In this document: positions 18,061 to 25,838 of the stretch, one piece after another
Numbering within the stretch: position 1 is the first letter of the stretch
How the letters are laid out: each line of letters opens with the position of its first letter
Assembly (NCBI RefSeq): GCF_000753865.1
Contig: NZ_JQFW01000056.1
Span: 248,001-312,000 of the forward strand
Direction of reading: 5' to 3'
Origin: Alteromonas sp. LOR
GTDB taxonomy: Bacteria; Pseudomonadota; Gammaproteobacteria; Enterobacterales; Alteromonadaceae
DNA length: 64,000 nt
Notes under the pieces: model-generated
The model's database searches: none
Seen by the model: only the letters and a program-made list of their open reading frames with translations
What the model was told of the DNA's origin: nothing
Program-made: the position numbers and the translations under genes

Positions 18061-18831
18061 TTAAACCAACGCCTCTATGCGTAATGTATCTTCTTCTAAA
18101 TATATTTGAGCAGGTTTTTTCCAACACTCACCTTTCACGGTGTCGTGCATAATAAACTGCCCTGCAATTGAAACGAGTTCTGCATCAAGGGACTGGCAAA
18201 AAACCCGTGCGCTACTATTTCCTTTTACTCCCGCAAGCGCCCTGCCTCGCAGCGTACCGTAAACGTGAATGTTACCATCGGCCAATAGCTCAGCCCCCTC
18301 GCTGACTGACGCGGTCACTACCAAATCGCTGCCTTCGGCATAAACTTGCTGACCTGAGCGCACTGGGCGCATAATGACTTTTGCCGGTTTTAGGGCAGCG
18401 GCTACAGGTGTTGGCTCGGGCTCCGGCGCTTGGTAATTAACTTTTGAATGTGAATTCTGCTTTTCGCTGTCTGCTGTCTCTTCCTTTGCGGATTCGCTTT
18501 TAGGCGCGTTTACTTCGCTGTCACTAAACTTACTTTGACTAACATCAGCAAGCCCGAGGTCGTTGATGACGGCTTTTAGCGCTCCCACCTCACCTTTCAC
18601 TGCCATTGGCTGCAACTGTAAGCGTCGGCAAAGTGCAATAAGTAGTTCAAACTCCGTTGCGGAGATTGGCTTCATTAGGTGTATTATCAGCGAGGAACGC
18701 GTAAAAAACTGAGGTGCACTGGCGACTTTACTCTCTAATTGCGATGTAAATGCATCTGGATCAAAGTCGATTACTTCCAGTACTATGCTGGTGAGCGTAG
18801 TACCCTTCATGCGAAAGCACGTTGCTGTCAT
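18061..18831 (-). CDS. minC: Septum site-determining protein MinC
   Basis: A 256-residue FtsZ-ring inhibitor. The N-terminal domain (about residues 1-100) contains GTTLTSIVLEVIDFDPDAF, the FtsZ-binding part. A flexible acidic/proline linker follows (about 105-150, PEPEPTPVAAALKP). The C-terminal beta-helix domain (about 150-256) has RSGQQVYAEGSDLVVTASVS and HVYGTLRGRALAGVKG, which bind MinD. The linker is longer than in E. coli MinC (231 residues). First gene of the min operon. Confidence 0.97.
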   Translation of the reverse strand: MTATCFRMKGTTLTSIVLEVIDFDPDAFTSQLESKVASAPQFFTRSSLIIHLMKPISATEFELLIALCRRLQLQPMAVKGEVGALKAVINDLGLADVSQSKFSDSEVNAPKSESAKEETADSEKQNSHSKVNYQAPEPEPTPVAAALKPAKVIMRPVRSGQQVYAEGSDLVVTASVSEGAELLADGNIHVYGTLRGRALAGVKGNSSARVFCQSLDAELVSIAGQFIMHDTVKGECWKKPAQIYLEEDTLRIEALV

Positions 18832-19151
18832 TTAATTTTCCCGAAAGACTTATAGGACGCTGGCTGTAAAGGCCGTAAAACGCTGCGTCACACTTGTACG
18901 TTAACTGTATCAAAAATCCCCTTTACAGCAACTATAAAGCGAACATCATTCCTATAAACGTCTACTTAATAGCCAATAAATGCAAATAAAAATGAAAGGC
19001 TGAGCAATTGTATCGAAAGGCAGGCTTCAATAAATATAATCGATAAGAAAAGCCTTATAGAAAATAGTGATAGAAGCCCCTGCAAAAACAATTACAAAGA
19101 CCGTATTTTGTTAGGCTGCGAGTAAACCGATTGCTCCATATATCAACTATT
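18832..19151. other. Intergenic region upstream of minC
   Basis: 320 bp between the minC start and the fumC stop, both on the minus strand. It must carry the min promoter. No clear hairpin with a T-tract was seen to end fumC, and no ORF is convincing. Confidence 0.4.
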
Positions 19152-20585
19152 TTACTCACGGTTTGACGTTAGCTTTTTGGGGTCGAGCAATGCCGTCAGC
19201 TCGTCTTTCGGTATATCCGTCATCGCTTCTGCCACCTCTAAAATAGGCTTATTTTCTTTGTAGGCCACCTTGGCTATTTCGGCCGCTTTGGCATAACCAA
19301 TCACAGGGTTTAACGCGGTCACTAACACCGGGTTTCGGTAAAGCACTTCTTCTAAAGCCTCTTTGTTAACGGAAAATGTTTTAATTGCCTTTTCGCCAAT
19401 AAGCGAGACGCTGTTCGTCATTAAAGTGATAGAGGAAAGTAGATTACTCGCTACCATCGGCAGCATAACATTGAGCTCGAAATTGCCAGACTGACCGCCA
19501 ACGGTTATTGCCCCATCGTTACCAATAACCTGCGCACTGGCCATGGCAACGGCTTCTGGTATAACTGGGTTTACTTTTCCCGGCATAATTGAAGAGCCTG
19601 GTTGCAATGCTTCTAGCGCTATTTCCCCTAAACCGGCAAGGGGCCCTGAATTCATCCAGCGTAAATCATTGGAAATTTTCATCATGGTGACGGCAAGGGA
19701 TTTTACCGCGCCTGACAAACTAACCGCGGTATCTTGAGAGCCAATAACAGCAAAGAAATTTTCTGCCGGGGCAAATTTTAGCTCTGTTAACTCGCTGATG
19801 GTATCTGCAAATGTAGCAGCGAAATCTGGGTGGGCGTTGATACCTGTACCTACGGCGGTGCCGCCTTGGGCAAGAGATTGAATTGCAGGCTGATGCGAGG
19901 ACAGTGTACTTACCTGCTGTTTAAGTTGCGCCGACCATGACAGCAAACTTTGATCCATTCTTATTGGCATGGCATCCATTAAGTGTGTACGACCTGTTTT
20001 GCAGTACTGTGATACTGACTCCGCTTTTTCTTCTATTTGCGCGATCAGGGTTTCAACAGCTGGAATGAGACCCTTTGATAACGCTAATGCCGCACTGACG
20101 TGAATTGTGGTGGGTATAACATCATTCGAACTTTGACCATAATTGACATGATCATTTGGGTGAATAGTCTCATTTGGGTGAATAGTCTCATTTGGGTGAA
20201 TAGCCTCGTTTGAGTGAATAGCCTCTTTCAAATAGCGACTCGCCACAGTAGCTATCACTTCGTTGGCGTTCATGTTTGAACTGGTTCCCGAACCCGTTTG
20301 AAAGACATCAACCGGGAAATGCGCCATGACATCATCGCTATTAAGTAGCTCATCGCAAGCACTTACAATTGCCTTCCCTCTAGATTCGTCGAGGGCTTCA
20401 AGCTTCATATTGGCTTGCGCAGCTGCTTTTTTTACGGTGATGAGTGCGCGGATAAAAGGTTCGGGTAATCGCTGACCGCTAACGGGAAAGTTATTAATAG
20501 CACGCTGTGTTTGCGCGCCATACAAAGCATCATGGGGTACGTTTAATTCGCCCATACTATCTTTTTCCACTCGTGTCTTAGTCAT
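19152..20585 (-). CDS. fumC: Class II fumarate hydratase with a repeat expansion at the B-site
   Basis: A 477-residue oxygen-stable, iron-independent fumarase interconverting fumarate and malate. Signatures: TGSGTSSNMNANEV, GQSSNDVIPT, the catalytic-loop signature GSSIMPGKVNP and the histidine of GRTHLMDAMPIR. Relative to the usual ~460 residues there are 18 extra. These are explained by a tandem repeat (EAIHSN, EAIHPN, ETIHPN, ETIHPN, residues 121-144) running directly into the native D145-HVN. In E. coli FumC the corresponding HPND is the allosteric B-site. The repeat is encoded by four 18-bp units at 20152-20223. The upstream region contains a possible Fur box. Iron control would fit, since FumC often replaces Fe-S fumarases under iron limitation. 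Confidence 0.96.
   Translation of the reverse strand: MTKTRVEKDSMGELNVPHDALYGAQTQRAINNFPVSGQRLPEPFIRALITVKKAAAQANMKLEALDESRGKAIVSACDELLNSDDVMAHFPVDVFQTGSGTSSNMNANEVIATVASRYLKEAIHSNEAIHPNETIHPNETIHPNDHVNYGQSSNDVIPTTIHVSAALALSKGLIPAVETLIAQIEEKAESVSQYCKTGRTHLMDAMPIRMDQSLLSWSAQLKQQVSTLSSHQPAIQSLAQGGTAVGTGINAHPDFAATFADTISELTELKFAPAENFFAVIGSQDTAVSLSGAVKSLAVTMMKISNDLRWMNSGPLAGLGEIALEALQPGSSIMPGKVNPVIPEAVAMASAQVIGNDGAITVGGQSGNFELNVMLPMVASNLLSSITLMTNSVSLIGEKAIKTFSVNKEALEEVLYRNPVLVTALNPVIGYAKAAEIAKVAYKENKPILEVAEAMTDIPKDELTALLDPKKLTSNRE
20152..20223 (-). repeat. In-frame 18-bp tandem repeat within fumC (4 units)
   Basis: Units at 20152-20169, 20170-20187, 20188-20205 and 20206-20223. The first two are identical (TCATTTGGGTGAATAGTC on the plus strand), the third differs by one base and the fourth by a few. 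They encode the repeated E(T/A)IH(P/S)N hexapeptide on the minus strand. Near-identity suggests recent slippage and possible copy-number variation between strains. Confidence 0.97.
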
Positions 20586-20910
20586 AGCATTTATCCTTTT
20601 TGCAATTCAAACATCTCGTTAAATGATGGGGGTTAAACAAGTAGGGTTAAATAAGAGAGGCTAAATCTGTGCGTTAAAAAAACGCATTACATCTAGGCAT
20701 ATTTACCCCCATTTTTAACCTTACAAGTTTGTAATGTTATTTGACGGTTTTGATCACTTTATCTTTGAAACAACTCTATAACAAAGCCAACAAGAAATTA
20801 ATGATAACTATTATCAATAAGATGATCTCTCATTAAGTCACAGCGTAAAAAAGGTAATAAAATTAATAGGCTGGCGTTTGCCGCCTTATGTAGTAAAAAA
20901 GGAAAATGTG
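20586..20910. other. Divergent regulatory region fumC / azurin
   Basis: 325 bp containing the promoters of fumC (minus) and the azurin gene (plus). The notable element is a Fur-box-like palindrome at 20798-20820. No ORF is supported. Confidence 0.55.
20798..20820. promoter_or_regulatory. Possible Fur box between fumC and azurin
   Basis: TGATAACTATTATCA (20802-20816) is a near-palindrome with the TGATAA..TTATCA half-sites of the Fur consensus (GATAATGATAATCATTATC), embedded in A/T-rich flanks. It is about 100 bp before the azurin start and 215 bp before the fumC start, so it could control either. Prediction by eye only. Confidence 0.45.
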
Positions 20911-21384
20911 ATGAGAAAATTATTGTTCAGTACAGCACTATCGTTTCCACTGGCTATTGCAGCATTATTGACAGCAACCAACGCGGCGGCTGCCGACGAA
21001 TGCGCCATAACTGTTGAAAGTAATGATGCAATGAAATTCAACACAGCTAATGTGGTCATTCCTGCAGCCTGTGACGACTTTACCGTCACGTTAAAGCACA
21101 CGGGACAGTTGCCTAAGCAAGCCATGGGGCACAACTGGGTAATGACGACGAAAGCAGACGGCCAAGCAGTCGCTACTGACGGCATGAGTGCTGGCCTAGC
21201 GAATAATTACTTGAAGCCAAATGATGCAAGGGTGATTGGTGCTACAGATGTCATTGGTGGTGGCGAAGAAGCAAAAGCAACTTTCTCAGTAAAGGGGCTA
21301 GATGCTAACGAAGAATACATGTTCTTCTGCTCTTTCCCAGGCCATATTGGCATTATGAAAGGTACTGTGACGGTTGAAGCGTAG
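20911..21384 (+). CDS. Azurin (type I blue copper protein)
   Basis: A 157-residue precursor of a periplasmic electron carrier. A signal peptide of about 28 residues ends at NAAAA, leaving a mature protein beginning ADECAITVE or DECAITVE. The copper ligands are visible: His in AMGHNWV, then Cys, His and Met in FFCSFPGHIGIMKG. The family passes electrons to respiratory or redox enzymes such as nitrite reductase or peroxidases, but none is in this window. I chose ATG 20911 (ribosome site AAGGAA) over an upstream TTG, because it places the signal peptide at the N-terminus. Confidence 0.95.
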   Translation: MRKLLFSTALSFPLAIAALLTATNAAAADECAITVESNDAMKFNTANVVIPAACDDFTVTLKHTGQLPKQAMGHNWVMTTKADGQAVATDGMSAGLANNYLKPNDARVIGATDVIGGGEEAKATFSVKGLDANEEYMFFCSFPGHIGIMKGTVTVEA

Positions 21385-21441
21385 CGCAGTAAATGTATGA
21401 ACCCAGCACAGTAAAAGCGATAACCTAGCGCTGGAAAACTT

Positions 21442-21473
21442 AAAAGCCAGTTCGCCCCAAGCGGCTGGCTTTA
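21442..21473. terminator. Bidirectional terminator between azurin and DUF6776 genes
   Basis: AAAGCCAG / CTGGCTTT stem with a 14-nt interior partly able to pair, flanked by A and T runs. It lies between convergent genes and overlaps the 3' edge of the DUF6776 gene. Confidence 0.65.
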
Positions 21474-22214
21474 TTAAAGCGTGCTAACTGGGCTTTGTGA
21501 AAGGCCATTCTTGCGAACATCTGTTTCGATGTCGCTCCAAAGCAGCACCCGCTCATAATTACCTTTGTTCGTTTTATACCGATACACAGTGGTGGAGAGC
21601 GAAAGAGATTCGGGCTCAAAGGCTTTTGGGAGCGAAAAGTCTACGCTGACTGCTTGGAAGTAGCGGAAGCGAAACGTAATGTCATTGCCAATAAAGTTAT
21701 CATCGTTTGATTTATACGCCACTGCTTTTCCTCCCAGTTCCCCTTTTATGCTCAGCTTAAGCGAGCCGTTAATGACAGATTTCTGCTGAGTAGGCTGCAG
21801 CAATACCATGCGCAATTGATAGTTATTATCGCCAAGTGAAAATAGTTCGATATCGTCGGCAACGAATATGCTGTCGGACTTCTCTGGCGCAACTACCCTC
21901 TCGTAAAAAGTCAGTAGCTGCTGCTGCTCTTCAAGCTGCCGCTTAATCTCGACAAGTGTTTTTGTCAAAGACTCATTTTCAAGTTGCGTGAGTTCCATTT
22001 CCACATCTAACTGATTCACACGCGTGGTCAGCTTATTGTTGTCAGTGGACAGGATGGCGATAGTTTCTTTTTGCGCTTTCACAATTAACCCATCGCCTTT
22101 GTCTATATAACGCGCTAACTGAAAGCCGAAGCCAAGCATTATCAGCATTAGAAACGCGACTAACAAAGCGAATTTGTGGTTGCCAAGAAGTGTTTTGAGT
22201 TGGTCTGTTGTCAT
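21474..22214 (-). CDS. DUF6776 family membrane-anchored protein
   Basis: A 246-residue protein with one N-terminal TM helix (about residues 14-34). A coiled coil follows (about 42-108, rich in Leu, Gln and Glu), then a C-terminal beta-rich domain with QQQQLLTFYERVVAPEKSDS and FRFRYFQAVSVDFSLP. The pattern matches DUF6776 proteins of gammaproteobacteria, whose function is unknown. Topology suggests the bulk lies in the periplasm. It is divergent from the ClC channel gene. Confidence 0.75.
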   Translation of the reverse strand: MTTDQLKTLLGNHKFALLVAFLMLIMLGFGFQLARYIDKGDGLIVKAQKETIAILSTDNNKLTTRVNQLDVEMELTQLENESLTKTLVEIKRQLEEQQQLLTFYERVVAPEKSDSIFVADDIELFSLGDNNYQLRMVLLQPTQQKSVINGSLKLSIKGELGGKAVAYKSNDDNFIGNDITFRFRYFQAVSVDFSLPKAFEPESLSLSTTVYRYKTNKGNYERVLLWSDIETDVRKNGLSQSPVSTL

Positions 22215-22333
22215 GGTTGGCTGTATGTAAATCTTGTTTAATGCTGATTACTGCTAAGACTGTATTCTTAACATTATGAAATTTAAGTGGTTGTGGTAAG
22301 CTTTATAACACAATTACTTTACTGTACCACATC

Positions 22334-24010
22334 ATGCGCTTTCAGGCTTTACGACAGGAAGTGGCTCACCCACGCACATCGGTTCAATTATGCCTCTTGG
22401 GCATTGTTGGCGGAACCCTTGCTGCGCTTATTATTATTCTGTTTCGCCTGTGCGTTGAATGGATACGCGAAAGTGGCGTGGCTACGCTGAAATCCTGGCT
22501 GGTTCACGATTGGCTAGTGTTACTACTCATGCCGCTTATCAGTGTAGCGATTATTCTTTTCATTGCCTTTTTAACCGGTTTTAAGCATTACCGGCTTGGT
22601 ATTCCATTCGTTATTCACCGAGTAAAATATTTTTACGGCAATATTCCTTTTCGCACCACAATAAACCAATTTTTTGGTGGTATGCTCGCGCTGGCCGGCG
22701 GCTTTGTAGTTGGCAGAGAAGGTCCTTCTGTTCATATGGGAGCGTCGAGCAGCGGCCTATTGGGACAGTGGCTGCGCTTGCCCTACAACAGCGTGAGGAT
22801 ACTTGCCGGCTGTGGTATCGCGGCGGGTATTTCCGCATCATTTAACACCCCTTTTGCCGCCGTTATTTTCGTCATGGAAGTGGTATTAAGAGAGTACAAA
22901 ATTCACATCTTTGTACCTATTATGCTTGCGGCGGCCTGCGGCTCCGTGCTTGCGCGTAGCGTGTTTGGTGAGGTCAATGAACTCTCCTTTCTCTCATTCA
23001 CCGCGTTTAGTCAGTGGATGTACTTGTACCTGGTGGTATTAGGTATACTACTTGGCATGTTAGCGACCTTGTTCAACCGACAGCTAATGCGGGTGATGAC
23101 GTGGTTCAGACCGGTGTCTATGGTGTGGCGTTTAATTCTTGCCGCTTGTATCACCGGAACCGTAGGCGCACTACTCCCAGAGGCGTTGGGCGCAAACTTT
23201 ATTGATGTAGAGCACCTGTTTGACAGTGATCCCGGCACACTCTTGTTAGTATCGGTGCTGGTGTTTAAAGTCATTCTTGCGGTTTTTGCCATTGGGCTTG
23301 GGATCCCAGGCGGTATTATTGGCCCAGTGATGGTCATTGGCATGCTCGCTGGCGCAGTGCTGCTATTGCCGCTGTCATACTTTATCGATGTGCCCGAATT
23401 CACCAATAGTTTTGCTCTTTTAGGGATAGCAGGCATGCTAACCGCTGTATTGCATGCACCGTTAGCTGCACTTTCTGCCGTAATGGAGCTGTCTTATAGC
23501 CCTCAAATTATACTTCCTGCAATGCTGGTGATTGTGCCGGCATACGTTACCTCAACCCAATTTTTTAAAAATCGGTCTATTTTCATTCTCCAGCTCGACT
23601 ATCAAAACTTACCTTACGCCATCTCCTCAATTAGAGAAGCATTAGAGAAAACCGGTGTACTGGCAGCCATGAATACAGACTATAAACTGTTTAACGATGC
23701 GCCTGAGAAAGCGCTGACTAATCACTTGGAAAAAGAGCCAACCAAAATAGTGGTTCAGCAGTCTAAATTTGAAATTGATGTTCAGTACAAGCTAGTGCAA
23801 TACAATGTGAGCTTGGAACACGACGCTACAGCGCTTAGCTATTATCAAATGGAAGGCCTCAGCGCACAGTCGACACTGCATGAAGTGTACGAACATCTTA
23901 AAAAATCGCGTTCTGGCGCAGTTTATATTTACGACCAAGACTATAACGATATCATTGGCGTTATTACCTGGAATATTCTCCAAAGCTTTTTACAGAAGGC
24001 AAATTACTAA
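22334..24010 (+). CDS. ClC family chloride channel or H+/Cl- exchanger
   Basis: A 558-residue integral membrane protein with about ten hydrophobic segments. ClC selectivity-filter motifs are visible: GREGPSVHMG, whose Glu is the external gating glutamate, and GLGIPGGIIGPVMVIG, the counterpart of the G(K/R)FxP region. Helix H carries FNTPFAAVIFVMEVVL. The C-terminal ~130 residues are soluble, with a weak CBS-like pattern (GVIYIYDQ-type end, here GAVYIYDQDYNDIIGVITW). ClC proteins support acid resistance or chloride balance. The gene ends one base before hemJ starts, so the two are probably translated from one mRNA. Confidence 0.92.
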   Translation: MRFQALRQEVAHPRTSVQLCLLGIVGGTLAALIIILFRLCVEWIRESGVATLKSWLVHDWLVLLLMPLISVAIILFIAFLTGFKHYRLGIPFVIHRVKYFYGNIPFRTTINQFFGGMLALAGGFVVGREGPSVHMGASSSGLLGQWLRLPYNSVRILAGCGIAAGISASFNTPFAAVIFVMEVVLREYKIHIFVPIMLAAACGSVLARSVFGEVNELSFLSFTAFSQWMYLYLVVLGILLGMLATLFNRQLMRVMTWFRPVSMVWRLILAACITGTVGALLPEALGANFIDVEHLFDSDPGTLLLVSVLVFKVILAVFAIGLGIPGGIIGPVMVIGMLAGAVLLLPLSYFIDVPEFTNSFALLGIAGMLTAVLHAPLAALSAVMELSYSPQIILPAMLVIVPAYVTSTQFFKNRSIFILQLDYQNLPYAISSIREALEKTGVLAAMNTDYKLFNDAPEKALTNHLEKEPTKIVVQQSKFEIDVQYKLVQYNVSLEHDATALSYYQMEGLSAQSTLHEVYEHLKKSRSGAVYIYDQDYNDIIGVITWNILQSFLQKANY

Positions 24011-24011
24011 T

Positions 24012-24440
24012 ATGCACATTTTATGGTTTAAGGCGCTTCATCTCTTTTTTATGTTGGCGTGGATGGCTGGCCTTTTTTATCTGCCTCGCCTTTTCGTTTA
24101 TCACGCCACGACGACGTCACAGGTAGTGAAAGACGAATTTAAAGTCATGGAACGACGCCTTTGGTATTTTGTCACCCCCTTTGCACTGCTTACACTGGCA
24201 TTTGGCATTGCGCTTATCGTAAGTTACGGCGGCGCGTGGTTTAAAGCATCGGGATGGCTACATATAAAAATTCTTCTTTTACTTGCCATTTATGGCTATC
24301 ACTTCTATTTATTTAAATTAATGAAGCAATTTGCTCGCGATGAAAATACTCACACGCCACGCTTTTATCGCATTTTAAATGAAGCGCCGGTACTAATTAT
24401 CTTCGCAGTGGTATGCCTTGCTATTTTGAAACCTTTTTAA
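24012..24440 (+). CDS. hemJ: Protoporphyrinogen oxidase HemJ
   Basis: A 142-residue protein with four TM helices that oxidises protoporphyrinogen IX in heme synthesis in bacteria lacking HemG or HemY. The typical start WFKALHLFFMLAWMAGLFYLPRLFVYH contains the conserved His and Arg. The second conserved block is FKVMERRLW, and the ending is LNEAPVLIIFAVVCLAILKPF. ATG at 24012 gives the standard HemJ length. The frame is open further upstream inside clcA, but that part is not coding for this product. It starts right after clcA, an arrangement whose biological link is unclear. Confidence 0.92.
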   Translation: MHILWFKALHLFFMLAWMAGLFYLPRLFVYHATTTSQVVKDEFKVMERRLWYFVTPFALLTLAFGIALIVSYGGAWFKASGWLHIKILLLLAIYGYHFYLFKLMKQFARDENTHTPRFYRILNEAPVLIIFAVVCLAILKPF

Positions 24441-24604
24441 CATCTAACCCTGCATAAGCACCTCACCCTACACAGAGAGCAAGGTAAATGGATAAGACAA
24501 TAAGCGGCGAGAAAGATGGGATGAAGAAAGTTCGACTTATTGCAGCTTAATGCGTTCAATTACAGTGTCATACTCAAATTCTGGGTCTATGATAAAGATG
24601 CTAA

Positions 24605-24633
24605 CAGTACTAGTGCACTTTGCCCTAGTACTG
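24605..24633. repeat. Perfect inverted repeat in the hemJ 3' intergenic region
   Basis: CAGTACTAG (24605-24613) and CTAGTACTG (24625-24633) are perfect 9-bp inverted repeats with an 11-nt loop. There is no T-tract. It could be an operator for the small gene at 24705, or an mRNA hairpin. Confidence 0.5.
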
Positions 24634-24704
24634 CATCATTTGCAGCAATGCCTTAGGAACACGAACTTCACGTTCGTACGTAACGCTCAAATACAGGGAA
24701 GACC

Positions 24705-24896
24705 ATGGACGACAGAAATCAACACTTGAAAGAGTTATTGAAGCAAACCGACATTGCATTTAAAGCCCTTATGCGTGAGCCCAACTCGCTATCACTTAAT
24801 CAGCAGTATGAAGAGGCGAAAATAGCGCTCGATACCTACACCTCAACACTCAAACAAACACTCAGTGACAAATGCCTTCAACAACGACATCGCTAG
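24705..24896 (+). CDS. Small hypothetical protein, helical
   Basis: A 63-residue ORF with a plausible ribosome site (CAGGGAAGACC before ATG). The product is charged and predicted helical: DDRNQHLKELLKQTDIAFKAL, then a linker and YEEAKIALDTYTSTLKQTL. It has no TM, signal peptide or cysteine pair of note. It is convergent with the UPF0149-like gene. I do not recognise a family. It is supported by length, start context and the lack of a competing gene. Confidence 0.55.
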   Translation: MDDRNQHLKELLKQTDIAFKALMREPNSLSLNQQYEEAKIALDTYTSTLKQTLSDKCLQQRHR

Positions 24897-24918
24897 CTGT
24901 CACTACAAGGGCTGTAAT

Positions 24919-25617
24919 CTAAGACTGATTGTCCGTTGACTTATTCTCCGTTGACTTACTGAAGGTCTCGAACTGATTGGGCAGAGCGCATGCCAAATCA
25001 CCGGCAAGGTTGGTGTAGTCTTTAAGTAGTGCAGGTAACTGCTGCATAAGTAAAGGCAAGTTCTCACTAAGTTGAGCGACTTGTTCTGCACGTCTTTGTT
25101 GATACGCTAACTCTATGTTCGCCAGCGTTGAAAACATCTTCAAACACCGCGCGAGTCGTGCCTCCGGTGGCTCACTTAAGCCTGTTTCAGCATTGCTCTC
25201 CTTTTTTTCTGCTTGTTGCCACGCGTTTTGCCATATTGATTCCACGTTTCTGTGAACGAACAATAAACCGGTTAGCCATTGTGATAGGGCATAGCTTGGC
25301 TTTTTGGTGTCACCTTTAGACTCAACACCATCCACACAATACGGCGGCAATGCAATACGACCTTGACGCATATAGTCTAAATGAGAACGCAAGCCATTCA
25401 TCAGTGTATCGGCCAAAATATCCACATCGCTGTCTACTAGTCGACTAGAGCCACTTTGAATAAGCCAGGGCATCCATTGTTCTGGCATTGGAATTTCAGG
25501 GCATGCAGCAACGGCAAAGATCATTCCATCCACCTTCTCTACGCAAGGTAACACGCTGCGAAAACTGTCTTGTTCTATTACAGGTTTTATAATTTCTATT
25601 GGTAATGACTCATTCAC
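24919..25617 (-). CDS. YecA/UPF0149-like protein
   Basis: A 232-residue soluble protein. The N-terminal VDGMIFAVAACPEIPMPEQWMPWL resembles the conserved UPF0149 (YgfB/YecA) opening, where an LhGfl.al..gP....p.eWl pattern is typical. The middle is helical (ADTLMNGLRSHLDYMRQGR and ALSQWLTGLLFVHRN), and the tail is Ser/Thr/Asn-rich and acidic. The YecA-type SEC-C zinc tail is absent. Function of the family is mostly unknown. It is monocistronic, divergent from the Nramp gene. Confidence 0.6.
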   Translation of the reverse strand: MNESLPIEIIKPVIEQDSFRSVLPCVEKVDGMIFAVAACPEIPMPEQWMPWLIQSGSSRLVDSDVDILADTLMNGLRSHLDYMRQGRIALPPYCVDGVESKGDTKKPSYALSQWLTGLLFVHRNVESIWQNAWQQAEKKESNAETGLSEPPEARLARCLKMFSTLANIELAYQQRRAEQVAQLSENLPLLMQQLPALLKDYTNLAGDLACALPNQFETFSKSTENKSTDNQS

Positions 25618-25760
25618 GGCGTCTTCTCATTTTCGTTTGCGTTATGATTTTTGACACGTTAGGCTGCGCGCCTTTTTTTAACATTGATGTCAAATAGCGC
25701 AGACTGCTTTTTATGTCTAGGGCCTGTCTACCTATTGTCTGTCTAGCTGTTATCATACTG

Positions 25761-25809
25761 GGGCGTGTTGAACTTTGCTGCAAAATGCACAGCAAAACTC
25801 AACACGCCC
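25761..25809 (+). promoter_or_regulatory. Long inverted repeat just upstream of the Nramp-like gene
   Basis: GGGCGTGTTGA (25761-25771) pairs with TCAACACGCCC (25799-25809). TTTGCTG (25774-25780) pairs with CAGCAAA (25790-25796). The arms are separated by a symmetric 2-nt internal loop, with a 9-nt apical loop. It lies 29 bp before the transporter start, so it is either an operator or a leader hairpin. It is not followed by a T-tract in the plus direction. Confidence 0.6.
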
Positions 25810-25838
25810 TATCAAAACATAACTAAGAGTCGTTGCAA

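Noticed and set aside
20878..20910. Upstream TTG start for azurin
   Set aside because: It would put 11 residues before a standard signal peptide. ATG 20911 has a proper ribosome site.
25610..25795. 61-residue minus-strand ORF before the Nramp-like gene
   Set aside because: It overlaps the start of the UPF0149-like gene, lacks any recognisable domain and runs into the hairpin region.
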